Origin: CALCKW01 sp033852095
GTDB lineage: Bacteria; Pseudomonadota; Gammaproteobacteria; CALCKW01
NCBI GenBank assembly: GCA_033852095.1
Contig: JAWSVD010000074.1
Span: 1-64,000, forward strand
Reading direction: 5' to 3'
Length of the DNA stretch: 64,000 nucleotides
Shown here: in pieces, positions 61,620 through 64,000 of the stretch
How positions within the stretch are numbered: position 1 is the stretch's first letter
How the letters are laid out: every line of letters starts with the position of its first letter
Notes under the pieces: model-generated
Databases searched by the model: none
Seen by the model: the letters and a program-made list of their open reading frames with translations, nothing else
What the model was told of the DNA's origin: nothing
Program-made: the position numbers and the translations under genes

Positions 61620-62341
61620 ACAATCCCCTGGGGTGTAGCCGGTCCACGCAATAGCTCTCGGCTTCTTAGCGCACGGCCGCCGAGGTGCAGGTCCACAAAA
61701 TAACGCAGCACGCGCTTGGCCTGTGGCAGCGCAGCCAGCTCTTGCGGTTCTCCGCGGGCAAGCGCCAACAGCGTACTGCCGTCGATCCGCGCGGCACCTG
61801 TACTCAGCGTTGAAGCGGCGACAGGGCCGTCCACGCAGAGCCCGTACTGACGCTCGGCCAGCACGGCATCGCCGCTGCTGCATTCACGCGCCCAACTGGG
61901 CGCAACACCCATGGCCTCCAGCAGGCTGAGCTCAAAACGGCGCAACAAAGGGCCCAGCGCGTGATGTGTAGACAGCGCTTCAATGGCGTGGCTGTAATAG
62001 GCGAATAGCTCTTCTGCTGGCTCTTCCCGAGGCAGCAAATGCACAACCAACTCGTTCAGATAGAGACCGCAGGCCAAGCGCTCGCCGGCCAGACGGCGCA
62101 GCGCACCCGCCTCCTCCACAGCCGTCAGCGTGTACAGCTCACCGCGCCCCATGTAGCTGAGCAACAGTGGGGTGAAAGGCTGCAACAAACGCCGCTGAAG
62201 CGCCTTGCCCTTGCGCGCACCTTTAGCAACCATCGACACCCGACCACCTTCAAGCGTCAGGCAGTCGACCAGTAAACTGGTCTCGCGGTAGGCGCGCGCG
62301 TGCAAGACAAAACCTCGCTGCAGAGCCGCACGTGAAGACAT
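61616..62341 (-). CDS. recO: DNA repair protein RecO
   Basis: RecFOR-pathway mediator that helps load RecA on SSB-coated DNA (241 aa). The OB-fold begins GFVLHARAYRETSLLVDCLT and has VSMVAKGARKGK. The helical domain has GLYLNELVVHLLPREEPAEELF and RRFELSLLEAMGVAP. The zinc-finger Cys of some RecO proteins are not evident. It overlaps era by 1 bp (TGATG). Confidence 0.95.
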   Translation of the reverse strand: MSSRAALQRGFVLHARAYRETSLLVDCLTLEGGRVSMVAKGARKGKALQRRLLQPFTPLLLSYMGRGELYTLTAVEEAGALRRLAGERLACGLYLNELVVHLLPREEPAEELFAYYSHAIEALSTHHALGPLLRRFELSLLEAMGVAPSWARECSSGDAVLAERQYGLCVDGPVAASTLSTGAARIDGSTLLALARGEPQELAALPQAKRVLRYFVDLHLGGRALRSRELLRGPATPQGIV

Positions 62342-63231
62342 CAGTCGCTCTGAAAGCCCAGCGCCTGCAGCGCACGCGCGTCATCCGACCAATCTTTGCG
62401 CACCTTGACCCAAAGCTCCAAGAAGACAGGCACACCGAACAAATCGCGCATGTTCTCGCGCGAGCGCCGGCCAACTTCTTTCAGCTTCTCGCCGCGTTGA
62501 CCAATGACAATCCCCTTCTGGCTGTCGCGCTCCACCCAAATCGCAGCGGAGATACGGTAGCCCGTCGGCTCGTGGTCAAAGCGCTCTATCTCCACCGTCA
62601 ATGCGTATGGCAGCTCTTCATTGAGGTGCCGCGTGAGCTGCTCCCGCACAAATTCGGCGGCAAGAAAGCGTTCGTTTTTGTCGGTCAACTCATCGGCTTC
62701 GTAAATGTGTTCGCCCTTGGGAAGAAAACCGGCAACCAAGCTTTCCAGCAGCTCCAATCCCTCGCCGGTCTTAGCCGAAATAGGCACGATATGCCGTATT
62801 TTCTCTGACTGTGGCAGGCTTTGCAGATAGGGCAGCATGCGCTTTTTTTTCGTCACGCCGTCCACTTTGTTGATCGCCAGTATCAGGGGCTGATCCGAGC
62901 GCAAGGCCGCTTCATAAGCGAGCTGATCGTCCTCGGTCCACTGCAGCGCCTGCACCAACAGTACAACCACATCCGCATCCAGCAAAGAGCCCCGCGCCGT
63001 TCGGTTCAGCACGCGATTGAGCGCGCGCTTGCCGCCGCCGTGCAAGCCGGGCGTGTCGAGGTAAATAAACTGATCATCGCCCTTGGTCGAAATCCCACGA
63101 ATGGCATGCCGCGTAGTCTGCGGCCGGTGCGCGGTGATCGCGATCTTCTCGCCAACCAGACGGTTGAGTAAGGTGGACTTGCCCATATTGGGGCGCCCTA
63201 CCAGCGCCACCGTGCCGCAACGACTGCTCAT
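62341..63231 (-). CDS. era: GTPase Era
   Basis: Ras-like GTPase that binds 16S rRNA during 30S maturation (296 aa). G1 is GRPNMGKSTLLN, G2 lies in TTRHAIRGI, G3 DTPGLH, G4 NKVDGV and G5 ISAKTGEG. The C-terminal KH domain contains GIVIGQRGEKLKEVG. It overlaps rnc by 4 bp (ATGA). Confidence 0.98.
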   Translation of the reverse strand: MSSRCGTVALVGRPNMGKSTLLNRLVGEKIAITAHRPQTTRHAIRGISTKGDDQFIYLDTPGLHGGGKRALNRVLNRTARGSLLDADVVVLLVQALQWTEDDQLAYEAALRSDQPLILAINKVDGVTKKKRMLPYLQSLPQSEKIRHIVPISAKTGEGLELLESLVAGFLPKGEHIYEADELTDKNERFLAAEFVREQLTRHLNEELPYALTVEIERFDHEPTGYRISAAIWVERDSQKGIVIGQRGEKLKEVGRRSRENMRDLFGVPVFLELWVKVRKDWSDDARALQALGFQSD

Positions 63232-63920
63232 GATTGTTTCCCGCTGTTGTTGTTCAGGGCCTGCAGCATCGCCGCCGCCGCTATTTGTTCCGCCCGCCGG
63301 CGGCTGCTGCTTTCGCCCGTGCTGCTGATCTGCTCATCAAGCAAGGAGCACAGCACGGTGAAGCTTTGCTCGTGAGGCTTACCGGCAACACCTTTGAGCT
63401 CGTACTGCGGCAAGGGACGACCGCGCCCTTGCAGCCGCTCCTGCAGCCGTGTCTTGGGGTCTTTGAGCTCATCTATTGCGGGCAGGTTTTCCAACCGCGA
63501 CTGATAGAGCCCTAGCACGACACGCTGGCAGGCAGCAAAGCCATCGTCTAAATAGACAGCGCCCAACAGTGCTTCGACGGCATCGGCCTGAATAGAACCG
63601 CGCTGAAAACCGCCGCTGCGCAGCTCGCCCTCGCCCATGGTCAATTGGTCGGCCAGGGCCAACTCAAGGGCGATTTCAGCTAAGGTCTGGCCGCGAACCA
63701 ACGTGGCGCGCAGACGGCTCAGATCCCCCTCGGAGAGCTCGGGTCTGCGGCGAAAGAGCTCGGCGGCGATGATGAAATTGAGCGCCCCATCACCTAAAAA
63801 TTCTAGGCGCTCATTGTTCTGACCTACCGCACTGCGGTGGGTCAGCGCTAGGGCGAGCAGCTGTTCATTTTTGAATAAGTGGCCGAGGCGCTCGGCGAGG
63901 GCGAGATGCGGATTTTTCAT
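63228..63920 (-). CDS. rnc: ribonuclease III
   Basis: Double-strand-specific RNase for rRNA and mRNA processing (230 aa). The catalytic signature is ERLEFLGDGALNFIIA, and QADAVEALLGAVYLDDGF has the second acidic cluster. The double-stranded RNA-binding domain spans about 155-225 (DPKTRLQERLQGRG, then AEQIAAAAMLQAL). Order rnc-era-recO as in other gammaproteobacteria. Confidence 0.98.
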   Translation of the reverse strand: MKNPHLALAERLGHLFKNEQLLALALTHRSAVGQNNERLEFLGDGALNFIIAAELFRRRPELSEGDLSRLRATLVRGQTLAEIALELALADQLTMGEGELRSGGFQRGSIQADAVEALLGAVYLDDGFAACQRVVLGLYQSRLENLPAIDELKDPKTRLQERLQGRGRPLPQYELKGVAGKPHEQSFTVLCSLLDEQISSTGESSSRRRAEQIAAAAMLQALNNNSGKQS

Positions 63921-63970
63921 AGGGCCGAAGTCTAACGCTTTAGCCCCTTCAATTCGACGTCAGCGAGCAA

Positions 63971-64000
63971 TTAGTCGAACAAATAACCAAACAAACGTTT
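63971..64000 (-). CDS. possible 3' end of a gene upstream of rnc (truncated by window edge)
   Basis: On the - strand the last 30 bases read KRLFGYLFD followed by TAA, about 50 bp before rnc. The gene upstream of rnc in gammaproteobacteria is normally a DUF4845 protein or signal peptidase lepB. Nine residues are too few to recognise either. Confidence 0.25.
   Translation of the reverse strand, partial: KRLFGYLFD

Noticed and set aside
61620..61883. An 88-residue Arg/Ala/Cys-rich extension of the DUF455 protein.
   Set aside because: It is the antisense-free shadow of recO in another frame; the GTGA overlap start gives the family N-terminus.

Overview
The window reads as chromosomal DNA of a free-living, flagellated, moderately GC-rich gammaproteobacterium. 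The support is gene order: surE-pcm-nlpD-rpoS, rpsB-tsf-pyrH-frr-uppS-cdsA-dxr-rseP-bamA-ompH-lpxD-fabZ-lpxA, tig-clpP-clpX-lon-hupB-ppiD and rnc-era-recO are classical gammaproteobacterial blocks. Sodium-type stator genes (pomAB), an NAD-linked formate dehydrogenase, a taurine:pyruvate aminotransferase-like enzyme and a GlyGly-CTERM astacin protease would fit a marine heterotroph, but that habitat is inference. Two runs of N (3094-3109 and 27226-27254) show a draft assembly, and in both the written N length disagrees with the flanking sequence.

Layout. 168-2796 (+): a LysM lytic transglycosylase overlapping mobA. 2868-3755: a head-to-tail array of about 173-bp units built from inverted REP-like arms. 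3791-8256 (-): formate dehydrogenase (fused NuoE/NuoF-type diaphorase, then the molybdopterin catalytic subunit); mobA, which makes the guanylated Mo cofactor such enzymes need, lies across the repeats. 8646-13813 (+): SRPBCC protein, class III aminotransferase, trxB, a DUF482 acyltransferase and aat. 13874-19268 (-): hom, then rpoS-nlpD-pcm-surE. 19358-24432: a YheT-like hydrolase (+) converging on a motility cluster (-) of pomA, pomB, a PilZ protein and an unfamiliar HDOD/GAF-like protein. 24594-27821 (+): tRNA-Arg, the astacin protease and lpxB. 27991-41174 (-): the long envelope and translation superoperon from rpsB down to lpxA, with lpxB inverted relative to it. 41478-46045 (+): map, glnD, dapE. 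46111-55229 (-): ppiD, duplicated tRNA-Asp, tRNA-Val, hupB, lon, clpX, clpP, tig. 55344-57317 (-): tRNA-Leu/His/Arg/Pro and cysS. 57413-60743 (+): two cyclophilins, lpxH and a GT-C-like membrane protein. 60792-63920 (-): a DUF455 ferritin-like protein, recO, era, rnc.

Functional themes: outer-membrane assembly (lpxA, lpxD, lpxB, lpxH, fabZ, bamA, ompH/skp, rseP, ppiD), protein quality control (clpXP, lon, tig, pcm, aat), translation (rpsB, tsf, frr, map, cysS, eight tRNAs) and stress or motility signalling (rpoS, PilZ, HDOD-GAF). Most of the window is conserved core genome. No phage, transposase, CRISPR array, rRNA or defence island was seen. The least explained parts are the 173-bp array, the PilZ/HDOD-GAF genes beside pomAB, the inverted lpxB and the GlyGly-CTERM astacin.
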